The position numbers and the translations under genes are program-made. Shown here in pieces: positions 53,485 through 61,033 of a stretch of 61,255 bases of DNA. The notes beneath the pieces were generated by a model, which saw nothing but the letters and a program-made list of their open reading frames with translations, was not told where the DNA came from and ran no database searches. The stretch's first letter is position 1. Each line of letters opens with the position of its first letter. Source of the DNA: an uncultured Oscillospiraceae bacterium (GTDB lineage Bacteria; Bacillota; Clostridia; Oscillospirales; Oscillospiraceae); assembly GCA_944385365.1 (NCBI GenBank), contig CALWWW010000013.1:1-61255 (forward strand), given 5' to 3'.

Positions 53485-54597
53485 TTATGCAAAACTTTTC
53501 AGCCTTTCCACAACTTCCAGCGTCCGAATGATCTCCGTCTCTGTGGTAAACGCCGACAGGCTGAACCGGACGGTTCCGCCCTCCAGCGTTCCCGCGCTTT
53601 CATGGGCCAGGGGCGCGCAGTGGAGCCCCGCCCGCACGGCAATCCCCTCCTCGGCCAGACGCTGGGCCGCCGCTTCGCTGTCCAGATTTTGCAGCACCAC
53701 GGAGACCACATTGGTCTGCGGACTGCCCGTAAACACCCGCACATGGTCCATGGATGCCAGGCTGCGGCAAAGCTGCCGGCTTAGCTGTTCTTCCCGGCTC
53801 CGGCGCGTCTCACTGTCCTCCTGCCGCAGATACGTCAGCCCTGCCAGCAGGCCACAGATACCCGGCATATTGTGGGTGCCCGCTTCGGCCCGCTCCGGCA
53901 GCTCCTCCGGCATGGTCCACTGGCGGGACAGCACGCCGGTACCCCCCTCCATTAGCGGCTGGGGTACCTGTCCGCAGAGAAGAATGCCGGTGCCCTGGGG
54001 GCCGTACAGTCCCTTGTGGCCGGGCATGGCCACATAGGCTGCCTGCCACCCTTTCAGAGAAACCGGCAGCAGCCCCGCCGACTGGGACGCGTCCACGATC
54101 AACGGTACGCCCCGTTCCCGGCACAGGGCAGCAATTTGTTCCACCGGCAGCCGGTATCCAAACACATTGGATACATGGGTGCAGACCACAGCTTTGACCT
54201 CCGGCGTCAGGGACGCGGCAAAGGCCGCCACGGTATCCTCCGGGGCAAACAGCCGCCGTCCGCAGATGCGCAGCTTGGCCCCCAGGGCATACAGGGGCCG
54301 CAGCACGGCGTTATGCTCAAAGCCCGACAGCAGCACCACATCGCCGGGGTGTATCAAACTTTTGATGGCGATATTCAGTCCATGGGTGGCGTTCATGGTA
54401 AACACCACCTGTTCCGGTTCCGCGTCAAACAGCTGTGCCGCCACTGAGCGGGCGCGGTACAGTACATCGGCGGCCTCCATGGCCGCCGGATGGCCGCCGC
54501 GTCCCGGTGAGGCCAAGTGCTCCAGCGCATAGGCAACGGCTTCCCGTACCTGAGGCGGTTTTTGCAGCGTTGTGGCCGCGTTGTCGAGATAAATCAC
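53485..54597 (-). CDS. Cysteine desulfurase-family class V aminotransferase
   Basis: PLP enzyme of 370 residues of the EF2568-type cysteine desulfurase subfamily. The start MIYLDNAATTLQKP is followed by PLP Lys195 in MPGHKGLYGPQG and the active-site Cys327 in RAGLHCAPLAH. The start is a GTG (54597) with GGGAGGTG upstream; it overlaps the DUF3343 stop by four bases. This subfamily occurs with DUF3343 in clusters linked to selenium- or sulfur-carrying pathways; here only the two genes are present. Confidence 0.92.
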   Translation of the reverse strand: MIYLDNAATTLQKPPQVREAVAYALEHLASPGRGGHPAAMEAADVLYRARSVAAQLFDAEPEQVVFTMNATHGLNIAIKSLIHPGDVVLLSGFEHNAVLRPLYALGAKLRICGRRLFAPEDTVAAFAASLTPEVKAVVCTHVSNVFGYRLPVEQIAALCRERGVPLIVDASQSAGLLPVSLKGWQAAYVAMPGHKGLYGPQGTGILLCGQVPQPLMEGGTGVLSRQWTMPEELPERAEAGTHNMPGICGLLAGLTYLRQEDSETRRSREEQLSRQLCRSLASMDHVRVFTGSPQTNVVSVVLQNLDSEAAAQRLAEEGIAVRAGLHCAPLAHESAGTLEGGTVRFSLSAFTTETEIIRTLEVVERLKSFA

Positions 54598-54845
54598 AGA
54601 AACACCTCCCGATGGATGCCGTTTTCCACGGTATAGAGCCGTCCGAAGTCCACATGGTTCTGCCGCAGCACCGACACCGCCCCTGCCAGCGACTCCCGCC
54701 GCAGGGCCAGCACATAGCCGCAGCCCCGGTCCGCCAACGCGGCCGGAAGCCGCTGCAAGCGGCACGGAATGCCCGAATAATCCAAAAGCTCCGCCCCCCG
54801 TTGGGCCCGCGTGATGGTGCGGAACGCAATCATACAATCATACAT
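54594..54845 (-). CDS. DUF3343 (putative Se/S carrier-like) protein
   Basis: An 83-residue protein of the DUF3343 family. YDCMIAFRTITRAQRGAELL is the family start, followed by a GCGYVLAL segment whose cysteine could carry sulfur or selenium. Translationally coupled to the desulfurase-like gene. GGGGAGGG precedes the ATG. The function is inferred only from family context. Confidence 0.85.
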   Translation of the reverse strand: MYDCMIAFRTITRAQRGAELLDYSGIPCRLQRLPAALADRGCGYVLALRRESLAGAVSVLRQNHVDFGRLYTVENGIHREVFL

Positions 54846-54941
54846 GGTATTTCCCTCCCCACCAATCTATGCAGCCGTCCGGGGCCCTGTCGAAATTTCC
54901 CGCATGAATTCACAATTTCTTCATATTTTTTTGAAAATCGG

Positions 54942-54969
54942 TTGACAAGGTTTCGGAATTGCTTATAAT
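54942..54969 (+). promoter_or_regulatory. Promoter of the lysine riboswitch transcript
   Basis: -35 TTGACA (54942-54947) and -10 TATAAT (54964-54969), both perfect consensus, with a 16-base spacer. Confidence 0.85.
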
Positions 54970-54982
54970 AAAGGGCAAATAG

Positions 54983-55155
54983 CCAATGATAGAGGTGCGA
55001 ACTGCAAGAGTACATCCCATGGCCGCAGGCAAATCCGGCGGGATGGAAAGGGTTGTTCGCCGAAGGGTGCCAGCCGGTCTGCCTGCCGGGTGTTCCCTGG
55101 GCCGTCGGAAAAGATCCGCCGGACTGTCACGAAAGTGGAGCGCTGTCATGCCATA
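54983..55155 (+). promoter_or_regulatory. Lysine riboswitch (L box)
   Basis: L-box blocks appear in order: AGAGGTGCGAACTGCAAGAG, TACATCCCATGG, GGAAAGGGTTGTTCGCCGAA, CTGGGCCGTCGG, and GGACTGTCACGAAAGTGGAG followed by CGCTGTC. The aptamer leads into a terminator and the transporter gene, so lysine is expected to switch the gene off. Confidence 0.95.
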
Positions 55156-55183
55156 GAGGTTCCGGCTGTCCGGAACAGTCTGT

Positions 55184-55220
55184 CATGGTCCGCCTCCCGA
55201 ACCATGGCATTTTTATTTTT
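55184..55220 (+). terminator. Lysine riboswitch terminator
   Basis: CATGGT (55184-55189) pairs with ACCATG (55201-55206), extendable by ATGCCAT/ATGGCAT pairing further out, followed by TTTTTATTTTT. An upstream GGTTCCGG/TCCGGAAC hairpin may be part of the alternative fold. Confidence 0.8.
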
Positions 55221-55232
55221 GGAGGAAATCCT

Positions 55233-56969
55233 ATGAATCTGCGAAACCGGAGACCCCTGCTCTCCCTGCTGATGGTGGTCATGATTCTGGCCGCGCTGAC
55301 CATCGCCGTCATGGCCGCCGGACAACCGGCCACCAATCTGGTGGAGTGCCCCGACTGCGGCGGCTCCACGGCCTGCATGACCTGTTATGGTCTGGACCCG
55401 TCCTGTGCCGACTGCGCCGGGACCAACGTCTGCGCCACCTGCGGCGGTATGGGGCAGATCGACGCCCCCAGCAACTATTATAATACCATTTGGGCCCTGC
55501 TGCCCCCGGTCATTGCCATCACGCTGGCGCTGATTACCAAGGAGGTCTATTCCTCCCTATTCATCGGCATTCTGGCCGGCGGCTTGTTGTACTCCAACTT
55601 CAACTTCGAGGGGACCGTGCTCCACGTCTTTGAAGACGGCATCGTCTCGGTGCTGTCCAGCTCTTATAATGTGGGCATTCTCGTCTTCCTGGTGATTCTG
55701 GGCGCTATGGTCAGCCTGATGAACAAGGCAGGCGGCAGCGCCGCGTTCGGTCGCTGGGCACAAAAGAGCATCAAGAGCCGCACCGGCGCTCAGCTGGCCA
55801 CCATCATTCTCGGTGTGCTGATCTTTATTGATGATTACTTTAACTGTCTGACCGTCGGTTCCGTTATGCGGCCGGTCACCGACAAGCATCAGGTGTCCCG
55901 TGCCAAGCTGTCCTATCTGATCGATGCCACCGCCGCCCCCGTCTGCATCATTGCCCCCATCTCCTCCTGGGCCGCCGCCGTGTCCGGCTTTGTGGAGGAC
56001 GGCTCCGGTCTCTCCCTGTTCATCCGTGCCATTCCCTACAATTTCTATGCGCTGCTGACCATCGTCATGATGGTGGGACTGGTGGTTCTCAAGGCCGATT
56101 TCGGCCCCATGGCCCGCCATGAACGCAACGCCATCGAACGGGGCGACGTGTTCTCCGGCTCCAATCCCTATGCCACGGAAAAAGAGCTGTATGTGAATCC
56201 CAAGGGCCGCGTCATCGATCTGGTTTTCCCCATTGCCTCCCTCATTGTCTGCTGCGTCATCGGCATGATCTACTCCGGCGGCTTCTTCTCCGGTGAAAAC
56301 TTCGTGGACGCCTTTTCCGGTTCCGACGCCTCTGTGGGTCTGATGCTGGGCTCCGCCTTTGCCATGGTGCTGACTTTTGTCTTCTACCTGTGCCGTCGTG
56401 CCATGACCTTCCGTGACATGATGGACTGCATCCCCGAGGGCTTCAAGGCCATGGTCCCGGCCATTCTGATTCTGACCTTTGCCTGGTCTCTGAAAGCCAT
56501 GACCGATTCCCTGGGCGCTGGTGTCTTCGTGGCCACCGCCGTCAAGAGCTCCGCCGCCGGATTCCAGGCGCTGCTCCCCGCCATTGTTTTCGTCATCGGC
56601 GCGTTTCTGGCCTTTGCCACCGGCACCAGCTGGGGCACTTTCGGCATTCTGATTCCCATTACCTTGGATGTCTTCGATCTGTCCACACCCATGGGCATCA
56701 TCTGTGTGTCCGCCTGCATGGCCGGCGCCGTCTGCGGCGATCACTGCTCCCCCATTTCCGACACCACCATCATGGCATCCGCCGGTGCACAGTGCGACCA
56801 TGTGAACCATGTGTCCACTCAGCTGCCCTACGCCATCACCGCCGCCGCCGTATCCTTTGTGACGTATATCCTGGCCGGATTCATTCAGAACGCCTGGATT
56901 TGTCTGCCCATCGGCATTGTGCTGATGCTGGGTACGCTGCTGGTCATCAAGCGGGTCACCAAAAAATAA
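55233..56969 (+). CDS. NhaC-family transporter (LysW-like) with a Cys-rich zinc-finger-like insert
   Basis: Membrane transporter of 578 residues in the NhaC Na+/H+ antiporter superfamily. The lysine riboswitch upstream indicates a lysine transporter, matching the LysW candidates described in riboswitch surveys. Family features include FIDDYFNCLTVGSVMRPVTD and CGDHCSPISDTT. The unusual part is residues 39-73: after a first hydrophobic helix (about 8-29) come eight cysteines in four CxxC pairs (39/42, 48/51, 58/61, 67/70), three followed by a glycine pattern as in DnaJ zinc fingers. The ATG at 55233 has GGAGG eight bases upstream. Direction of transport is not visible. Confidence 0.88.
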   Translation: MNLRNRRPLLSLLMVVMILAALTIAVMAAGQPATNLVECPDCGGSTACMTCYGLDPSCADCAGTNVCATCGGMGQIDAPSNYYNTIWALLPPVIAITLALITKEVYSSLFIGILAGGLLYSNFNFEGTVLHVFEDGIVSVLSSSYNVGILVFLVILGAMVSLMNKAGGSAAFGRWAQKSIKSRTGAQLATIILGVLIFIDDYFNCLTVGSVMRPVTDKHQVSRAKLSYLIDATAAPVCIIAPISSWAAAVSGFVEDGSGLSLFIRAIPYNFYALLTIVMMVGLVVLKADFGPMARHERNAIERGDVFSGSNPYATEKELYVNPKGRVIDLVFPIASLIVCCVIGMIYSGGFFSGENFVDAFSGSDASVGLMLGSAFAMVLTFVFYLCRRAMTFRDMMDCIPEGFKAMVPAILILTFAWSLKAMTDSLGAGVFVATAVKSSAAGFQALLPAIVFVIGAFLAFATGTSWGTFGILIPITLDVFDLSTPMGIICVSACMAGAVCGDHCSPISDTTIMASAGAQCDHVNHVSTQLPYAITAAAVSFVTYILAGFIQNAWICLPIGIVLMLGTLLVIKRVTKK

Positions 56970-56980
56970 TACGGCAAAGT

Positions 56981-57016
56981 TAAAAGGACCGATGCTCGCG
57001 CATCGGTCCTTTTTTT
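56981..57016. terminator. Bidirectional terminator between the NhaC-type gene and ispF
   Basis: AAAGGACCGATGC and GCATCGGTCCTTT form a 13-bp stem with a four-base loop and T7 on the plus side. The minus strand also gains a T-rich tail, so both convergent transcripts can end here. Confidence 0.92.
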
Positions 57017-57031
57017 GTCTCTTTATTTGCT

Positions 57032-57508
57032 CTATTTGCTCTGTTCCAGCATACAGACGGCGTGGGCGGCGATGCCGTCACCGGTACCGGTGAAGCCCAT
57101 GCCCTCCTCTGTGGTGGCCTTGATGTTGACCCGGTCCTCGGGGATGTTCAGCGTCTGGGCAATATTCTGCACCATCTGCGGAATGTGGGGCGCCAGTTTG
57201 GGCTGCTGGGCCACAATGGTGGCGTCAATGTTGCCCACGGTCCAGCCCCGGCCCAGCAGGTGTTTTCCAACATATTCCAACAGCAATAAGCTGGAGATTC
57301 CCTTGTACTGGGGGTCCGTATCGGGGAACAGCTTGCCGATGTCTCCAGCTGCCGCCGCGCCCAGCAATGCGTCCATAATGGCATGGACCACCACATCGGC
57401 GTCGGAATGGCCATCCAATCCCATCTGATAGGGAATTTCCACGCCGCCTAAAATCAGCTTTCTGCCCTCCACCAGCCGGTGGACATCGTAACCGTGTCCG
57501 ATTCTCAT
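57032..57508 (-). CDS. ispF: 2-C-methyl-D-erythritol 2,4-cyclodiphosphate synthase
   Basis: Fifth step of the MEP isoprenoid pathway. The 158-residue enzyme has the metal site GHGYDVHRL (4-12), [13 protein letters not shown], and [15 protein letters not shown] at the C-terminus. The start overlaps the ispD stop by four bases. Confidence 0.96.
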   Translation of the reverse strand: MRIGHGYDVHRLVEGRKLILGGVEIPYQMGLDGHSDADVVVHAIMDALLGAAAAGDIGKLFPDTDPQYKGISSLLLLEYVGKHLLGRGWTVGNIDATIVAQQPKLAPHIPQMVQNIAQTLNIPEDRVNIKATTEEGMGFTGTGDGIAAHAVCMLEQSK

Positions 57509-58230
57509 GGTTGCTCTCTCCTTTTCAGAATCGCCTGGGCCACCACCAAGTCCATGGGGGTGGTGATTTTCAGATTTTCCTCGCTGCCCTCGGTCAAATG
57601 GACCTGCATCCCCAACCGTTCCGCGGCGGAACAGTCATCGGTCAAGGGCGCGTCATCCTCCAGCGCTTTATACAGTGCGCCGCGGATAAAGTCCAAGTCA
57701 AAAATCTGCGGCGTCTGGATAGCCACCAGCCGGCTCCGGTCCGGCGTGGCGGCAATGACGCCGCCGCCGGTTACCTTGATGGTGTCCTTGACCGGAACCG
57801 CCGGAGCCGCCGCGCCGGTGCGCTCCGCCTTGGCGATGGTCTCCAGCAGAATTTCCTGGGTGACCAGGGGGCGTGCGCCGTCGTGGATGGCTGCCAGCCC
57901 CTCCCGCTGCGCCAGGGCATCCAGGCCCCGCAGCACTGAGCGGGTCCGGTCGCTGCCGCCGCTGAGCACCTGCCGCACCTTGGTAATCTGGTGGTCCCGG
58001 CACAGCTGCTCCACCGGTGCGATCAGGTCCTCCCGAGTGACCACCACCACCGTATCTACCCGCTCACAGGCCTCGAACGCCTCCAGCGTGTGTAGCAAGA
58101 CAGGCTTTCCGTTGAGGTCAGCCAAGGCCTTGTCGATGCCCTGCATCCGGGACGCCGAGCCCGCCGCCACAATGACGGCGGCACAGGGCATGGGTTCCGC
58201 CTTCCGATGTTTTTTCCGTCCCAATTCCAT
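57505..58230 (-). CDS. ispD: 2-C-methyl-D-erythritol 4-phosphate cytidylyltransferase
   Basis: Third step of the MEP pathway. The 241-residue product has [35 protein letters not shown] and [10 protein letters not shown]-like [12 protein letters not shown]. The ATG at 58230 ([10 protein letters not shown]) has GGAG eight bases upstream; a later ATG at 58191 (MPCAAVIV) is a shorter option. Confidence 0.95.
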   Translation of the reverse strand: MELGRKKHRKAEPMPCAAVIVAAGSASRMQGIDKALADLNGKPVLLHTLEAFEACERVDTVVVVTREDLIAPVEQLCRDHQITKVRQVLSGGSDRTRSVLRGLDALAQREGLAAIHDGARPLVTQEILLETIAKAERTGAAAPAVPVKDTIKVTGGGVIAATPDRSRLVAIQTPQIFDLDFIRGALYKALEDDAPLTDDCSAAERLGMQVHLTEGSEENLKITTPMDLVVAQAILKRREQP

Positions 58231-58231
58231 A

Positions 58232-59614
58232 TCAAAGCTCCATAACCGTCTGTTTGAACGCGTTGCCCCGGACCATAAAGTTGCGGAAATGGTCAAAAGA
58301 CGCACTGGCCGGGGACAGCATCACCACATCGCCGGGCTGCGCCGCTCGGGCCGCCGTGCGGATGGCTTCGTAAAAATCCGCTTCCTCCAAAATCTCCGGG
58401 GAACCGGGGACATAGTTGGCCGCCTGTTCCACTGCGGCCCGGATTTTCGGCGCGGTAGCACCGGTGAGGACCAGCGTCTTTACATGGTCCACAATCTCCG
58501 GCCCCAGATCGTCATAGGGGATGTGCTTGTCATAGCCGCCGGCAATCAGAATAATTCTCTGTTCAAAACTCCGCAGACCCGCACGGGTCCGGGACGGGCT
58601 GGACGCGATGGAGTCATTATAAAACTTCACGCCGTCCTTGACCCGTACCAGCTCAATGCGATGCTCCACGCCGCCGAAGTTCCGGGCCACATGGCGGATG
58701 TCCTCGTCGGAAGCCAGCCCCTCCACGGCGCAGATGGCCGCCATATAGTTCTCCACGTTGTGAATGCCCGGCAGGAAAATCTCCGACTGTTCCAGAATCT
58801 TCTCCAGCGTCTCGCCGCAGCGCCAGATGACGCCGTCCTCCAGGTATACGCCCCGCTCCGGCCGGGTCCGGCGGGAAAATTCCAGCACCGTTCCCTTTGC
58901 TTTGGGCACAAAGCTGTGGGTGATCTCGTTGTCCCGGTTCAAAACCACTGTGTCCCCAGCTGTCTGATGGAGGTAGATGTTTTCCTTGGCCGCCACATAC
59001 TCCGCCATATCCTTATGTACATCCAGATGGTTGGGGGCCAGATTGGTCAGAACGGCCACCTTGGGACTGTGCTCCATGTCCATCAGCTGGAAGGAGCTGA
59101 GCTCCACCACCGCCACATCCGCAGGGCTCATCTCCCCTGCCTTCGGCAGCAGCGGCTGGCCGATATTACCGCCCACCCACACGGTGCGTCCGGCCCGCTT
59201 GAGAATCTCCGCAATCAGCGTCGTAGTGGTGGTCTTTCCGTCAGAACCGGTGACGGCGATGATGGTGCAGGGGCATACCTGGAAGAATGCCTCCATCTCC
59301 GAGGTCATGACCATGCCCCGCCGCCGCATGTCCACCAACTGGGGCCGGTTGGGATGCAGGCCCGGCGTGCGGAACACCACATCAGCCGTGACGTTTTCCA
59401 GATAGTCCGGTCCCAGCTGCAGCTGCAATCCCTGCTGTTCCAGCTCCAACACCTCCGGCTCCAGCTGGTCCCGTTGGGCCATATCACAGCCCAGGACCTG
59501 CGCGCCGTGGGCCAGCAGCAGCCGCACCAGAGGCCGGTTGCTGACGCCCAGACCCAGGACGGCCACCCGTTTGCCCCGCAGCGCCTCAAAATAGCGTTCC
59601 ATTCGCTCGTTCAT
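58232..59614 (-). CDS. murD: UDP-N-acetylmuramoyl-L-alanine:D-glutamate ligase
   Basis: Adds D-glutamate in peptidoglycan precursor synthesis. The 460-residue Mur ligase has the N-terminal UDP-binding GLGVSNRPLVR, the ATP loop VTGSDGKTTTTTL (121-133), NLAPNHLDVHKDM and the C-terminal YNDSIASSPSRT. From MNERMERYFE with GGAGAGGAG upstream. First gene of murD-ispD-ispF, linking wall and isoprenoid synthesis. The leader holds a terminator-like hairpin. Confidence 0.96.
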   Translation of the reverse strand: MNERMERYFEALRGKRVAVLGLGVSNRPLVRLLLAHGAQVLGCDMAQRDQLEPEVLELEQQGLQLQLGPDYLENVTADVVFRTPGLHPNRPQLVDMRRRGMVMTSEMEAFFQVCPCTIIAVTGSDGKTTTTTLIAEILKRAGRTVWVGGNIGQPLLPKAGEMSPADVAVVELSSFQLMDMEHSPKVAVLTNLAPNHLDVHKDMAEYVAAKENIYLHQTAGDTVVLNRDNEITHSFVPKAKGTVLEFSRRTRPERGVYLEDGVIWRCGETLEKILEQSEIFLPGIHNVENYMAAICAVEGLASDEDIRHVARNFGGVEHRIELVRVKDGVKFYNDSIASSPSRTRAGLRSFEQRIILIAGGYDKHIPYDDLGPEIVDHVKTLVLTGATAPKIRAAVEQAANYVPGSPEILEEADFYEAIRTAARAAQPGDVVMLSPASASFDHFRNFMVRGNAFKQTVMEL

Positions 59615-59635
59615 GGCAGTTCTCCTCTCCAGGTT

Positions 59636-59676
59636 CCAAAAAACCGCGGTCCGCTTCGGCACCGTGGCCGCGGACC
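59636..59676 (-). terminator. Terminator-like hairpin in the murD leader
   Basis: On the minus strand GGTCCGC and GCGGACC (59676-59670 and 59654-59648), with an inner GGTGCC-type fold, are followed by GCGGTTTTTT and then the murD ribosome-binding site. It lies 10-15 bases after the predicted -10, so the transcript would meet it almost at once. This suggests attenuation of murD-ispD-ispF. Confidence 0.55.
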
Positions 59677-59687
59677 CATTCCAAACC

Positions 59688-59716
59688 ATTATATCTATCT
59701 TTTCTTTTTTTTGCAA
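59688..59716 (-). promoter_or_regulatory. Promoter of murD-ispD-ispF
   Basis: Minus-strand -35 TTGCAA (59716-59711) and -10 TATAAT (59693-59688), 17-base spacer, divergent from rnpB. Confidence 0.7.
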
Positions 59717-59721
59717 CCGAT

Positions 59722-59750
59722 TTGACATTTCTCTCGAAATCCGTTAGAAT
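59722..59750 (+). promoter_or_regulatory. Promoter of rnpB
   Basis: -35 TTGACA (59722-59727) and -10 TAGAAT (59745-59750), 17-base spacer, placing the start near 59756. Confidence 0.85.
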
Positions 59751-59755
59751 AACTG

Positions 59756-60115
59756 ATGCGACCGGGCCGGACAGCCGCGCGACCAGTACCGAAAGGTCGG
59801 CCGTGAGGAAAGTCCGGGCTCCACAGGGCAAGGATAACGGGTAACGCCCGCCGAAGGCGACTTCAGGAAAAGTGCAACAGAGATATACCGCCCCGCCGGT
59901 ACTTGTATCGACGAGGTAAGGGTGGAAAGGCGAGGTAAGAGCTCACCCATCAACGGGGAACCGCTTGATGCTGTAAACTCTATCCGGAGCAACACCGCAG
60001 AGGGGACTCAGGCTTGCCCGGCCGTCCCCGAGAAGGTGGCTGGAGCGTACCGGCAACGGTACGCCTAGATAGATGGCTGTCGATTACAGAACCCGGCTTA
60101 TAGGCCCGATCGCAT
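59756..60115 (+). ncRNA. rnpB: RNase P RNA, A type
   Basis: Catalytic RNA of RNase P, which trims tRNA 5' ends. The conserved core is clear: GAGGAAAGTCCGGGCTCCAC (59815 on), CAGGGCAAGGATAACGGGTA, and the 3' segment ATTACAGAACCCGGCTTATA. The ends pair to form P1 (GATGCGAC.. with ..TCGCAT). Loop and helix content (including the CACCGCAGAGGGGACTCAG region) fit class A rather than the Bacillus B type. Confidence 0.96.
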
Positions 60116-60167
60116 TTTATACAGAAGCAAACCCCCGGCCCAGCCGTAATCTCATTAAGATAAGCAG

Positions 60168-60205
60168 CAGACCAGACTGCCTTGCGTGCGGTCTGGTCTG
60201 TGTTT
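60168..60205 (+). terminator. Terminator downstream of rnpB
   Basis: CAGACCAGAC and GTCTGGTCTG form a 10-bp stem with a 13-base loop, followed by TGTTTC. A TTTTAT run right after P1 may also help end the RNA. Confidence 0.65.
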
Positions 60206-60295
60206 CAAATATTTGAAAAAATCACAGAAAATACTTGACAAAATATAAAAAATCGTCGGCCCCGCCTTGAGAGCAATTTCAAGGAGGTCACGTCG

Positions 60296-60500
60296 ATGAA
60301 AAGCTTCCCCAAAGCCCTAAAAAGAAAACTGTTGGATACCATACACCAAATACAAAAGGATTTATCAAAATAAACAACTGATCCCAAACAGGATTTTACA
60401 CGAAATCGCAAGTATCAAAGAAATTGCCTACGCACAGGGTGATTACGCCAAAGAAATGGAGCACGATGCCTTGCTGAAAGAAGCAACGGCGAAAAGTTGA
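60296..60500 (+). pseudogene. Remnant of an IS4-like transposase fused to another fragment
   Basis: An ATG with AAGGAGG starts MKSFPKALKRKLLDTIHQIQ and continues KDLSK before an in-frame TAA (60371). The same frame then reads TTDPKQDFTRNRK, the conserved N-terminal segment of IS4-like DDE transposases. After about 60412 the similarity ends, and another frame reads ASIKEIAYAQGDYAKEMEHD up to a stop at 60498-60500. No catalytic part, inverted repeats or target duplication are visible. This fills most of the 400 bases between rnpB and the GNAT gene. Confidence 0.6.
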
Positions 60501-60517
60501 ATTTGTCGGAGGATTTT

Positions 60518-61033
60518 ATGAAGATAAATGATATTGAAACTTCAAGACTTTTATTAAGAGGATTCACGAAAGAAGATGCTTTGTGGGCATATAGTATCTG
60601 GAACAATCCAGAGATGGGACAATATTTGCCAGATGAAGCAAAAGAAGAAATAGATGACGAATATTTGAAAATGTTAGAAGGCTTAGGCGAGGATGAGGAA
60701 TGTTGTTATTTGATTCCTGTTTTTAAGAATTCATTAGAGCGGGTAGGGACATGCAGTTTCATGATAAGTGATGACAAGAAAGTATACGATATTGCTTATT
60801 GCGTACATAAGAATTTCTGGTGTCAAGGCTATGCAACTGAAATCGCTCAAGGAATGATAGATTACGCTCGTAGTCAAGGAGCTGAGAAAGTAACTATTTA
60901 TGTGAGTCAGGAAAATGCCGCTTCTAATCGGGTTGCCCAGAAATGTGGCGGAAAAATTGTCAGTGAGAGCACATATAAGAAAAAGGGAACAGATATAATC
61001 ATGAAAGATTATAAATACGAAATTCTATTGTAG
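60518..61033 (+). CDS. GNAT-family N-acetyltransferase
   Basis: A 171-residue acetyltransferase of the RimJ/RimL type. It starts MKINDIETSRLLLRGFTKED and has the acetyl-CoA region HKNFWCQGYATEIAQGMIDYA and ENAASNRVAQKCGGKIVSE. The substrate is unknown. It is much richer in A/T than the rest of the window and sits behind a transposase remnant, so it was probably gained by transfer. The ATG at 60518 has GGAGG upstream; an ATG seven codons earlier lacks one. Confidence 0.88.
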   Translation: MKINDIETSRLLLRGFTKEDALWAYSIWNNPEMGQYLPDEAKEEIDDEYLKMLEGLGEDEECCYLIPVFKNSLERVGTCSFMISDDKKVYDIAYCVHKNFWCQGYATEIAQGMIDYARSQGAEKVTIYVSQENAASNRVAQKCGGKIVSESTYKKKGTDIIMKDYKYEILL

